This document shows, piece by piece, positions 1 to 5,500 of a stretch of 8,816 nt of DNA. The notes beneath the pieces are model-generated. The model was given only the letters and a program-made list of their open reading frames with translations. It did no database searches and had not been told where the DNA came from. The stretch lies in assembly GCA_018713425.1 (NCBI GenBank), contig DVOT01000223.1, positions 1 through 8,816 of the forward strand, written 5' to 3'. The position numbers were made by a program, and so were the translations under genes. How positions within the stretch are numbered: the stretch's first letter is position 1; each line of letters begins with the position of its first letter. The stretch comes from Alectryocaccomicrobium faecavium (lineage in GTDB: Bacteria; Bacillota; Clostridia; Christensenellales; Aristaeellaceae).

Positions 1-57
1 TACTTTTATCACGAGGAAGTGCGCGGCTCGGAGAACACCGGCCTCAGGAATCGGTGA
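1..57 (+). CDS. Possible C-terminal end of an upstream gene (partial)
   Basis: Frame 1 is open from the window edge and ends at a TGA at 55-57, giving 18 residues ending in GLRNR. The stop lies just before a terminator-like hairpin (75-103), which is what the end of a gene would look like. The piece is too short to recognise, and the other two frames are also open past this point, so this is a weak call based on position only. Confidence 0.3.
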   Translation, partial: YFYHEEVRGSENTGLRNR

Positions 58-74
58 ACCCCCTTGGCGCAAAG

Positions 75-106
75 TGAACCCCCTGACGCCCAAAGGGGGT
101 TCATTT
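75..106 (+). terminator. Terminator-like hairpin before the toxin-antitoxin leader
   Basis: TGAACCCCCT (75-84) and AGGGGGTTCA (94-103) form a perfect 10-bp stem with a 9-nt loop, followed by TTTG. The left arm also occurs at 55-64, so either copy could pair with the right arm. It probably ends transcription from upstream and insulates the promoter at 206-234. The U-run is short, so termination efficiency is uncertain. Confidence 0.5.
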
Positions 107-134
107 GTATCACAATTAGGGTCATTTGCCAAGT

Positions 135-179
135 AAGCACCGCGATTTTGATACAATGGGTATCAGGATTGCGGTGCTT
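135..179 (+). other. Long hairpin upstream of the antitoxin promoter
   Basis: AAGCACCGCGATTTTGATAC (135-154) can pair along its full 20 nt with 160-179. Seventeen pairs are Watson-Crick and three are G-U, around the 5-nt loop AATGG. A moderately U-rich tract (CTTTCATTTC) follows, so it could be a terminator. It could also be a recombination or repeat structure. That all three exceptions are wobbles suggests pairing as RNA. The equivalent part of repeat copy 2 folds differently. Confidence 0.6.
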
Positions 180-205
180 CTTTCATTTCAAAATCAGGAT
201 ATGTA

Positions 206-234
206 TTGCTTTTGTCCGTACAATAGAGTATAAT
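206..234 (+). promoter_or_regulatory. Promoter of the toxin-antitoxin operon
   Basis: TTGCTT (206-211), a 17-bp spacer and a perfect TATAAT (229-234) make a good sigma-A promoter 43 bp before the antitoxin start. The same arrangement is kept in repeat copy 2. RelB/DinJ-type antitoxins usually repress their own promoter by ribbon-helix-helix binding, so an operator is expected here, but I could not define one convincingly. Confidence 0.75.
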
Positions 235-277
235 GGAGACAAGGAAGAATACACGAATTCTGAAAAGAGTCTTGGAT

Positions 278-592
278 ATGGCAAAGTCAGCAAACCTGTA
301 TGCGCGCATTGAGCCGGAGGTCAAGGAACAGGCGGAAGCGATCCTCAGCGCCCTGGGCATCCCGGCGTCCAACGCCATCACCATGTTCTATAAGCAGGTC
401 ATCCTCCAGTGGGGACTGCCCTTTGAAGTAAAGCTTCCGGAGTATCCGCTGGACGTCAATCGCATGACGGTAGAACAGCTGGATACGGAACTGGAGAAGG
501 GCTACGCCCAGATGAAGGCCGGACAAACCGTCCCGGCAAAACAGGCGTTTGACGAGCTGCGGAAAGAACTTGGCGTATGCGCTATGGGGTGA
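278..592 (+). CDS. RelB/DinJ family antitoxin
   Basis: This is the antitoxin of a type II toxin-antitoxin pair. It would bind and neutralise the RelE/ParE-type toxin encoded next and repress the operon. The 104-aa protein starts MAKSANLYARIEPEVK and continues through ALGIPASNAITMFYKQV and GLPFEV, the typical RelB/DinJ ribbon-helix-helix N-terminal half (about residues 1-50). The rest (about 55-104) is the charged helical toxin-binding tail with the ELEKGYAQMKAG pattern. I chose ATG 278 because the family starts with this motif, an AAAGAG-like site lies about 8 nt upstream, and an earlier in-frame ATG at 233 sits inside the -10 box. The end overlaps the toxin start by 16 bp, implying coupled translation. 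The reading frame is intact although the toxin is damaged, so it may now be an orphan antitoxin. Confidence 0.92.
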   Translation: MAKSANLYARIEPEVKEQAEAILSALGIPASNAITMFYKQVILQWGLPFEVKLPEYPLDVNRMTVEQLDTELEKGYAQMKAGQTVPAKQAFDELRKELGVCAMG

Positions 593-862
593 CGTTGGCC
601 TCGGAAGCAAAGCGCGACCTGCGGGAAATTTGCCGTTACATCGCAGCGGGACCGCAGTCGGAGCCAAACGCCAATGGTCAGTTGAATCGCTTGGAGAAGA
701 ATATCCTCAAGCTGGATGAGATGCCGGAGCGGTTCCGGGTCATGTCGGTGGACAATTCCCTAGGGTTCTACATCTCGAACCATCAGGAAAACCGTTACAG
801 TGCTTCGCGTTATGTACGGCGGACAGGACATTGACGCCCAGCCCCGCAATGCTTTGAGGTGA
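577..862 (+). pseudogene. RelE/ParE family toxin, frameshifted
   Basis: This is the toxin partner of the preceding antitoxin; the RelE/ParE fold usually acts as an mRNA interferase or gyrase inhibitor. From ATG 577 the frame encodes MRYGVTLASEAKRDLREICRYI, a GQLNRLEKNI helix, MPERFR and VDNSLGFYIS, all typical of the family. After codon 71 the match breaks off. The expected ending (TVTVLRVMYGGQDIDAQ, then NALR) is encoded one base further on, from 791 to the TGA at 860-862. Removing one A from the four-A run at 788-791 restores a 94-aa protein; as it stands, translation stops at 834 after 85 aa. From memory of the family, 13 or so residues (the RYEKEPW-RGLR segment) are also missing between MPERFR and RVMSVDN. 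Two lesions argue for decay over sequencing error, but a homopolymer error cannot be excluded. The original stop lies inside the next gene's ribosome binding site. Confidence 0.85.
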
Positions 863-867
863 GATCG

Positions 868-1263
868 TTGCTGTTTTATTCATTCCATTCCCAAGTGGAA
901 CGCAGGGAGTTTGGTGGGGCGGATTTCATTGAAATTCAATACTGTAGATTGGCAAAAGGGACTTCCATCCGGAAAATCGTTTCGGTTGATGCGATAAGCC
1001 ACTGGAAAGATGACTCTTTATACATCTGCGGCGATGACATGGAGCGCTTTTATCAGCATTATGGAGATATCATTACGGGTGGCATCTATAACAATGGAGA
1101 TTGCGGCCCGATGAATCTTTGGGGGATCAATTTCTATTCAAGAGATCAAGCCAACAATATGATAGAACGACTCGCAGAAAAAAAGCCGCCAGAGTATCAA
1201 ATTCTGTGTAGATGGTTGCGGGCGGGTGAGCAATACCTTGGCTTTTATTTGCTGGGCGTATAG
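868..1263 (+). CDS. Hypothetical protein, third gene of the toxin-antitoxin operon
   Basis: I do not recognise a named domain in this 131-aa soluble protein. It is acidic to neutral and rich in aromatic residues, with no signal peptide or membrane segment. Conspicuous stretches are EFGGADFIEIQYC, GDDMERFYQHYGDI, GGIYNNGDCGPMNLWGINFY and a C-terminal GFYLLGV. The overall look is of a small single-domain accessory protein of the immunity-protein type, but that is only an impression. I chose TTG 868 because a full GAGGTGA ribosome binding site (856-862) sits 5 nt upstream; a GTG at 859 is in frame but lies inside that site. The site contains the original toxin stop, so the gene was probably translated together with the toxin. 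It is poorer in GC than genes after 1645, consistent with horizontal acquisition. An inverted repeat follows its stop. Confidence 0.75.
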   Translation: MLFYSFHSQVERREFGGADFIEIQYCRLAKGTSIRKIVSVDAISHWKDDSLYICGDDMERFYQHYGDIITGGIYNNGDCGPMNLWGINFYSRDQANNMIERLAEKKPPEYQILCRWLRAGEQYLGFYLLGV

Positions 1264-1276
1264 CTGATTTTAAAGA

Positions 1277-1308
1277 GGGCTTCAACCGGCAGACTACGGT
1301 TGAAGCCC
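1277..1308 (+). terminator. Hairpin after the third operon gene
   Basis: GGGCTTCAACCG (1277-1288) and CGGTTGAAGCCC (1297-1308) form a perfect 12-bp stem with an 8-nt loop, starting 13 bp after the stop codon of the preceding gene. No U-run follows directly, so it is either a weak terminator or a structural boundary. Its right arm is also the start of repeat copy 2; copy 1 has a shorter stem in the same place (CACCG 36-40 with CGGTG 52-56). Confidence 0.5.
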
Positions 1309-1359
1309 CTTGGCGCAAAGTGTCCCTAACGGCGAAAGGGGTTTATTTGTATTACAATT

Positions 1360-1405
1360 GGTGCTATTTGCCAAGCAAACGCTATGATTTTATACAAATA
1401 GCATC
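1360..1405 (+). other. Inverted repeat within leader copy 2
   Basis: TGCTATTTG (1362-1370) and CAAATAGCA (1395-1403) are perfect inverted copies, and flanking bases extend the stem to 11 bp with one G-U pair. The loop is 24 nt. A TTTTTT run occurs at 1419-1424, but 14 nt after the stem. It lies in the same part of the repeat as the 135-179 hairpin of copy 1 but uses different pairings. Confidence 0.4.
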
Positions 1406-1450
1406 AGGATGGCGGCGCTTTTTTGTATTCTATGCATTCTGGTTTGCGTA

Positions 1451-1479
1451 TTGTTTTTGTGCGTACAATCGAGTATAAT
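1451..1479 (+). promoter_or_regulatory. Promoter retained in leader copy 2
   Basis: TTGTTT (1451-1456) and TATAAT (1474-1479) are separated by 17 bp, matching the copy 1 promoter. With its original gene gone, the next start codon downstream is the DUF4317 gene at 1645, so it may now contribute to that gene's transcription. Confidence 0.6.
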
Positions 1480-1583
1480 AGGGGCAAGGAAGAACGCGCC
1501 AATTTCGAAAGCGGTCTTGAATACGGCAAAGCCAGCTTGACGCGATCGTTTCAAACTGTTTGCTGGAAAAAATGAGCGACTTG

Positions 1584-1592
1584 TGCTATAAT
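1584..1592 (+). promoter_or_regulatory. Extended -10 promoter for the DUF4317 gene
   Basis: TGCTATAAT (1584-1592) is a perfect extended -10 element (TGnTATAAT) 52 bp before the start codon at 1645. No good -35 box is found at the usual distance, which extended -10 promoters tolerate. This is the nearest convincing promoter for the gene. Confidence 0.6.
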
Positions 1593-1644
1593 CGTATCGT
1601 GGGCGTCCATTGGCGGCGCCATAGAAGCAAATGAGGAGAAAATC

Positions 1645-2796
1645 ATGAATCGAAAAGAAATTGCGGAAATTCGCCGCCGGCTGAATCCGGAGCAAAATGC
1701 CATTTCCTGCGTGCGCGGGTGCTATGTGAACGAAAAACGCGAGATTGTGTCCGTTTTTACCCATTCGCTGCTGACTTTGCCCATGGAAGAAACGGAAAAA
1801 TATCTTTCTCTATTCAAGCGCACGCTTTCTGGCGTGCCAACCAGGAACTTGTTGGAATTGGATTTTTCCGCGGATCAGGTGATGGAAGGCGCGCAACATG
1901 CGCTGCTCATGGCGCTGCGCAATGGCGCGTTGCGCGAAGAGGAAACGGTGGAAGCGTTCTACCAGGCAGTGATCGATTCGCTGGAAATGGAAGGCAATTA
2001 TCTGATCTTGCTTTTGCACGATACATATGACGTACCCATGCGGGTGCGCGACCGCGGCGAGGAGATGGACGAGGACGCGGGCGACGAGGTGTTTTCCTAT
2101 ATTTTGTGCGCCATTTGCCCGGTGAAGCTGGCCAAGCCGGCTTTGAGCTATTTTGACCAGGACAATGCGTTCCATAGCCGCGATATGGATTGGGTCGTTT
2201 CCTCGCCGGAGCTGGGCTTTTTGTTCCCCCGGTTTGACGACCGCGCGCCCAACATTTCTGGCGCGCTGTATTTCACGCGCGACGCGGCCAACCGCCACGA
2301 CGAATGGATCAGCGCGGTGATGGGCGAGGTGGGCGCGCCCATGCCCGCCATGGAACAAAGGGAAACGTTTCAGTCCGTTTTGGAGGACGCGCTGGGCGAC
2401 GAATTGAGCCTGGAAGTGGCGCAGGCCGTGCGCGAAGAAATCGTGAACCGCATTGAAGAAACCGCTTCGGACAAAGAAGCGGAGCCGCCGGAAATTTCGC
2501 GCGCGGAAGTGAAAAACGTGCTGGAAGCTTGCGGCATTTCCGAGGAAAGTGTAAAAGCGTTTGAGGAAAAGTACAACGAGGAATTTGGGCTCGGCGTGGG
2601 GCTGAGCGCGCAGAATTTGGTGGACGCCAAGCGCTTTGAGGTGCGCACGCCGGACGTGGTGGTTCATGTAAATCCTGAACGGAGCGATTTGGTGGAAACC
2701 CGCGTGATTGACGGCGTGAAATATCTCTTGATTCGCGCCGATGAAGGCGTGGCAGTAAATGGCGTAAACATTGCCATTGGCGCGGAGGAGCAGTGA
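1645..2796 (+). CDS. DUF4317 family protein
   Basis: The 383-aa protein matches DUF4317, a family of unknown function that I know from Clostridia, over its full length. Recognisable family stretches are the start MNRKEIAEIRRRLNPE with the following RGCYV, KRTLSGVPTRNLLELDF (about 58-74), GNYLILLLHDTYDVPMR (about 117-133), YILCAICPVKLAKPALSY (about 152-169), WVVSSPELGFLFPRFDDR (about 183-200), and the C-terminal KRFEVRTPDVVVHVNPERSDLVETRVIDG. It has no signal peptide or membrane segment and is rich in acidic residues, so it is likely cytoplasmic. GAGGAG at 1633-1638, 6 nt before the ATG, fixes the start. The dehydratase gene follows after 35 bp and could be cotranscribed, but nothing links the two functionally. 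The role is unknown. Confidence 0.94.
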   Translation: MNRKEIAEIRRRLNPEQNAISCVRGCYVNEKREIVSVFTHSLLTLPMEETEKYLSLFKRTLSGVPTRNLLELDFSADQVMEGAQHALLMALRNGALREEETVEAFYQAVIDSLEMEGNYLILLLHDTYDVPMRVRDRGEEMDEDAGDEVFSYILCAICPVKLAKPALSYFDQDNAFHSRDMDWVVSSPELGFLFPRFDDRAPNISGALYFTRDAANRHDEWISAVMGEVGAPMPAMEQRETFQSVLEDALGDELSLEVAQAVREEIVNRIEETASDKEAEPPEISRAEVKNVLEACGISEESVKAFEEKYNEEFGLGVGLSAQNLVDAKRFEVRTPDVVVHVNPERSDLVETRVIDGVKYLLIRADEGVAVNGVNIAIGAEEQ

Positions 2797-2831
2797 CCAA
2801 GGCAATGATATAGCAAAAGGAGGGCTTGCGC

Positions 2832-3980
2832 ATGAAAATTCGCAGTGTAGAGGGATTCCTGGTGCCGCCGCGCTGGCTGTTCGTGAAGATTACCACGCAG
2901 TCCGGCATTGTGGGCTGGGGCGAACCGGTGGTGGAAGGCAAGGCGGCGACGGTGGCTACGTGCGTGCAGGAAATGGGCAACGCGCTCATTGGGCACGATG
3001 CGGGCGAAATCGAAGACGTGTTTCAAATGCTTTACCGCGGCAGTTTTTACCGCGGCGGCCCGGTTTTGACCAGCGCGATTTCGGGCATCGAGCAGGCGCT
3101 GTGGGACATCAAGGGCAAATATCACAATTTGCCCGTGTACGCGTTTTTGGGCGGCAAGGTTCGCGACCGCGTGGAAGTGTATCGCTGGATTGGCGGCGAC
3201 CATCCGCGGGACGTGGGCGCGCAGGCGCGGGAGGCCCTGGCGCAGGGCTATCATTCGGTGAAGATGAACGGCACCGACGAATTGAAGTGGATCGATTCCT
3301 ATGATAAGCTGGACGCGGCAGTGGAACGCGTGGCGGCTGTGCGCGAAGCAGTGGGCAACCAGTTGCGCGTGGCCGTGGACTTCCATGGGCGCGTGCACAA
3401 AACCATGGCGAAACAGTTGATACACGAACTGGAACCCTTCCGCCTGATGTTTGTGGAAGAGCCGGTGCTGTGTGAAAACGAAGAAGTGTTCGCGGAATTG
3501 GCGCGCACTTGCCACATTCCCATTGCTACAGGCGAGCGCAATTATACGCGCTGGGGCTTTAAAAACATGCTGATGCGCGGCGGCGTGGACATTTTGCAGC
3601 CGGATGTGAGCCATACGGGCGGCATTTGGGAAACCCGCAAAATCGCCGCCATGGCGGAAGCGTTTGATGTGGCGGTGGCGCCGCACTGCCCGTTGGGGCC
3701 GATTGCGCTGGCCTCGTGCTTGCAGGTGGATTTTTGTTCGCCCAACGCGATTATCCAGGAGCAAAGCTTGAACATCCATTACAATGTGGGGTATGATTTG
3801 CTCAAGTATATCAAGAATCCAGAGGTTTTCCACTACGAGAATGGATATGTGCATCTCCTGCGCGAACCGGGCCTCGGTGTGGAAGTGGACGAAGATTATG
3901 TGCGCGAAATGGCGATGAAAGGGCACGATTGGCACAATCCCATTTGGCGCGACGCGGACGGCTGTGTAACCGAGTGGTAA
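2832..3980 (+). CDS. dgoD: D-galactonate dehydratase (enolase superfamily)
   Basis: It likely dehydrates D-galactonate to 2-dehydro-3-deoxy-D-galactonate (EC 4.2.1.6), the first step of galactonate breakdown in the cytoplasm. At 382 aa it equals E. coli DgoD in length as I remember it, and the two align with little or no gap: PPRW, VGWGEPV, FYRGGP, SAI-GI-QALWDIKGK, DFHGRV, EEPV, APHCPLGPIALA, IHYN and the C-terminal EW. The Mg ligands fall at D183, E209 and E235, and the catalytic histidines at H185 and H285, with E310 in QEQS; these are the E. coli numbers. The N-terminal capping domain covers about 1-115, the barrel the rest. AGGAGG at 2818-2823, 8 nt before the ATG, sets the start; a TTG at 2826 is too close to that site. 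No other galactonate genes (kinase, aldolase, transporter) are in the window, so activity on a related sugar acid cannot be excluded. Confidence 0.93.
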   Translation: MKIRSVEGFLVPPRWLFVKITTQSGIVGWGEPVVEGKAATVATCVQEMGNALIGHDAGEIEDVFQMLYRGSFYRGGPVLTSAISGIEQALWDIKGKYHNLPVYAFLGGKVRDRVEVYRWIGGDHPRDVGAQAREALAQGYHSVKMNGTDELKWIDSYDKLDAAVERVAAVREAVGNQLRVAVDFHGRVHKTMAKQLIHELEPFRLMFVEEPVLCENEEVFAELARTCHIPIATGERNYTRWGFKNMLMRGGVDILQPDVSHTGGIWETRKIAAMAEAFDVAVAPHCPLGPIALASCLQVDFCSPNAIIQEQSLNIHYNVGYDLLKYIKNPEVFHYENGYVHLLREPGLGVEVDEDYVREMAMKGHDWHNPIWRDADGCVTEW

Positions 3981-4051
3981 GGAGCGCGCGGCCTGTCCAT
4001 GCATGAAACGCCTTCTCGCTGGAATACATTGGCAAAGAGAGGGGGCGTTGC

Positions 4052-4474
4052 ATGGATAAGTTGAAAGGCGTAGGCGCGCGCGCCCGCGCTTTGGCGGAAG
4101 CCGCCCGGCGCAATGCCGAGCTGGGCGAGGCCAGGAATGAAATGGCGCAGGCGTTTCGCGCGCTGGGCGAAGCGCATTACGCGAAGGACACCTTACGCGC
4201 GGCGGAACTGGTCAACCGGATCGATGGCATGAAGGCGCGGATGGAATCGCTTTTGTGCGAGCTGGACGCGTTGCGCGCCGAGCGGCGGTGCCCGCGCTGC
4301 GGCGCGGTGCAGAGCCGGGAAAACCGTTTCTGCGTGCAGTGTGGGGCGGCGTTGGAAACGCACGAGGGAATGATCCATTGGCCCGAGGCAGGCAGGAATG
4401 GGGACGCGGAGGTAGGCAGCGCAAAAAGCGAGGCAAGTGTTGAGGCGTCAGAGGGAGAAAAGCCGGCGCAATGA
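4052..4474 (+). CDS. Coiled-coil and zinc-ribbon protein
   Basis: The function of this 140-aa protein is not recognised. Residues about 1-78 are strongly helical, rich in Ala, Arg and Glu, and likely form a coiled coil (ARALAEAARRNAELGEARNE, then ELVNRIDGMKARMESLLCEL). Residues 80-97 form a zinc ribbon with C80-x2-C83-x10-C94-x2-C97 (CPRCGAV, FCVQCG). The tail after about 110 is low-complexity and acidic, rich in Ser, Glu and Ala. The architecture resembles small clostridial zinc-ribbon proteins annotated as hypothetical. It has no signal peptide or membrane segment. A GAGAGGGGG site at 4037-4045 precedes the ATG by 6 nt. It lies 71 bp after the dehydratase gene and could belong to the same transcript. 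Zinc binding is inferred from the cysteines only. Confidence 0.82.
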   Translation: MDKLKGVGARARALAEAARRNAELGEARNEMAQAFRALGEAHYAKDTLRAAELVNRIDGMKARMESLLCELDALRAERRCPRCGAVQSRENRFCVQCGAALETHEGMIHWPEAGRNGDAEVGSAKSEASVEASEGEKPAQ

Positions 4475-4524
4475 TTTTTTCGCCGCGGATTGCGGCCAGT
4501 GAACGAAAAGGGGCTGATTCTCTT

Positions 4525-4560
4525 GGCTCATATGGAGCCGGTTGAGGCGGCTCCTTCGCT
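4525..4560 (+). terminator. Competing hairpins between the zinc-ribbon and pseudouridine synthase genes
   Basis: GGAGCCG (4534-4540) and CGGCTCC (4548-4554) form a perfect 7-bp stem with a 7-nt loop, followed by a mixed pyrimidine tract. GGCTC (4525-4529) can instead pair with GAGCC (4535-4539), using part of the same left arm. This could be a simple terminator for the upstream gene or an attenuator-like switch. The U-run is poor, so confidence is low. The rest of the 172-bp gap holds a possible weak promoter (TTGTGC 4599-4604, 16 bp, TAGTAT 4621-4626). Confidence 0.35.
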
Positions 4561-4646
4561 TTGTGATCAATTTTTCCCGGAAATCATCAAATTTGCCTTG
4601 TGCTTGGTTCGAAAATGTGGTAGTATTCGGAAAAAGGGGGATGCGC

Positions 4647-5492
4647 ATGGTGGAACATTGCGTGCCCAAAGGCGTGCGGGAAATGCCAATTCGGGCGTAT
4701 TTGGCGCGGGCATATCCCATGCTAGCTGGCTGGGCGCTGCGCGACGCGCTGAAAAAGCGCGATGTGCGCGTGAATGGGCGCAAAGACGCGCAGTGCGTGC
4801 GGGGTGGCGACGTTGTGCGCGTGTATTTGCCGGAGGAAAGCCTCTTTGCGCAGCCGCTATCCATTTTGTATGAGGATGGCGATATCCTGGCCTTGGAAAA
4901 GCCCAGCGGCTTGCCCGTGGATGTGGACGCGGATGGAGTCGGCGAGGACACTGTAGCGCGCAGGTTGGAACGGTTGCGGCCTGGCGCGCGCATTGCCCAC
5001 CGGCTGGACGCGGGCACGGGAGGCGTGCTCCTGGCGGGGAAAACGCCCGCGGGCCTGAACGCGCTGCTGGAGGCGTTTGCCAGCGGCGGCGTACAAAAGG
5101 AATACCGCGCGGTGGCGGTGGGGCGCGTGGAAGGCGAGCGGTTGCTGGATGGGTATCTGGAAAAAGACGCCCAACGCGCGCAGGTCGCCATTCGCCATGC
5201 GCCGGTTCCCGGGGCGCGGCGCGTATTGACGAGGTATCGCGCGCTGGGTCAATCACAGGAACAGGGAGTGTGGCTTACGCAGCTCAGCGTGGAATTGCTG
5301 ACGGGGCGTACGCACCAAATTCGCGCGCATCTGGCGGACGCGGGCCATCCTTTGCTGGGGGACGACAAATATGGCGATCGTGCGGCCAACCGGACGCTGG
5401 GCATTTTTGTGCCGCAACTGTGGTGCGCGCGGCTAAAATGCGGCGGCGTGGAAGCGTATTCAGCGCCAAAGGGAAAGTTTTTCGGGGAATGA
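4647..5492 (+). CDS. RluA family pseudouridine synthase
   Basis: This enzyme converts uridine to pseudouridine in ribosomal RNA or tRNA; the exact target cannot be told from sequence alone. The 281-aa protein has an S4-like RNA-binding domain at about residues 13-62 (LRDALKKRDVRVNGRKDAQ, GGDVVRVYLP). The catalytic domain follows: LALEKPSGLPVDVD (81-94), the motif HRLDAGTGG with the catalytic Asp at 121, KEYRAV (151-156), GRTHQIRAHLA (220-230) and GHPLLGDDKYG (233-243). The active-site motif deviates slightly from the common HRLDR-TSG form but keeps the aspartate. I chose ATG 4647 because AAGGGGG (4634-4640) ends 6 nt upstream; ATG 4641 touches that site, and an earlier ATG at 4542 would add an unsupported N-terminus. 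The first HAD gene follows after 8 bp, so they are almost certainly cotranscribed. Confidence 0.92.
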   Translation: MVEHCVPKGVREMPIRAYLARAYPMLAGWALRDALKKRDVRVNGRKDAQCVRGGDVVRVYLPEESLFAQPLSILYEDGDILALEKPSGLPVDVDADGVGEDTVARRLERLRPGARIAHRLDAGTGGVLLAGKTPAGLNALLEAFASGGVQKEYRAVAVGRVEGERLLDGYLEKDAQRAQVAIRHAPVPGARRVLTRYRALGQSQEQGVWLTQLSVELLTGRTHQIRAHLADAGHPLLGDDKYGDRAANRTLGIFVPQLWCARLKCGGVEAYSAPKGKFFGE

Positions 5493-5500
5493 GGGATACG

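Larger units (their letters stand above)
52..291 (+). repeat. Leader repeat, copy 1 (hairpins, promoter and first antitoxin codons)
   Basis: This stretch aligns almost without gaps to 1297-1536. Shared blocks include the identical 17-mer CCCCTTGGCGCAAAGTG (60-76 and 1306-1322), the word ATTTGCCAAG, the promoter TATAAT box, the word CAAGGAAGAA, and GGCAAAG-CAGC at the 3' end. By eye the promoter half is roughly three-quarters identical. In this copy the repeat ends within codon 5 of the antitoxin gene, so it comprises the whole 5' control region of a toxin-antitoxin operon. Confidence 0.8.
1297..1536 (+). repeat. Leader repeat, copy 2 (relic of an antitoxin 5' region)
   Basis: This is the diverged second copy of 52-291. 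It lies in the gene-free stretch 1264-1644 and fills most of it. It keeps the promoter (TTGTTT 1451-1456, 17 bp, TATAAT 1474-1479) and the CAAGGAAGAA word, and reaches the same point inside the antitoxin gene. The start codon has become ACG (1523-1525), and the next codons run into a TGA at 1538-1540. Similarity ends at about 1536, where the body of the antitoxin gene should follow. It is the footprint of a second toxin-antitoxin locus whose genes were lost. Confidence 0.78.

Noticed and set aside
233..277. N-terminal extension of the antitoxin from ATG 233
   Set aside because: That ATG lies within the -10 box, and comparison with leader copy 2 shows changes spread over all codon positions, so this stretch is not coding.
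1277..1322. Integron attC-like site
   Set aside because: The imperfect stem and its GTT/AAC words are suggestive, but the core sites do not fit the RYYYAAC/GTTRRRY consensus and no integrase is present.
1810..2805. 331-codon open frame on the minus strand
   Set aside because: It is the antisense shadow of the DUF4317 gene with His/Arg/Ala-rich composition and no recognisable domain.
2664..4004. 446-codon open frame on the minus strand
   Set aside because: It lies opposite the clearly identified dehydratase and part of DUF4317, has a His/Arg/Ala-rich low-complexity translation typical of antisense frames in GC-rich genes, and resembles no family.
5270..5500. N-terminal extension of the first HAD protein back to 5270
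   Set aside because: It would overlap the end of the pseudouridine synthase, and family members begin just before the DMDGT motif.
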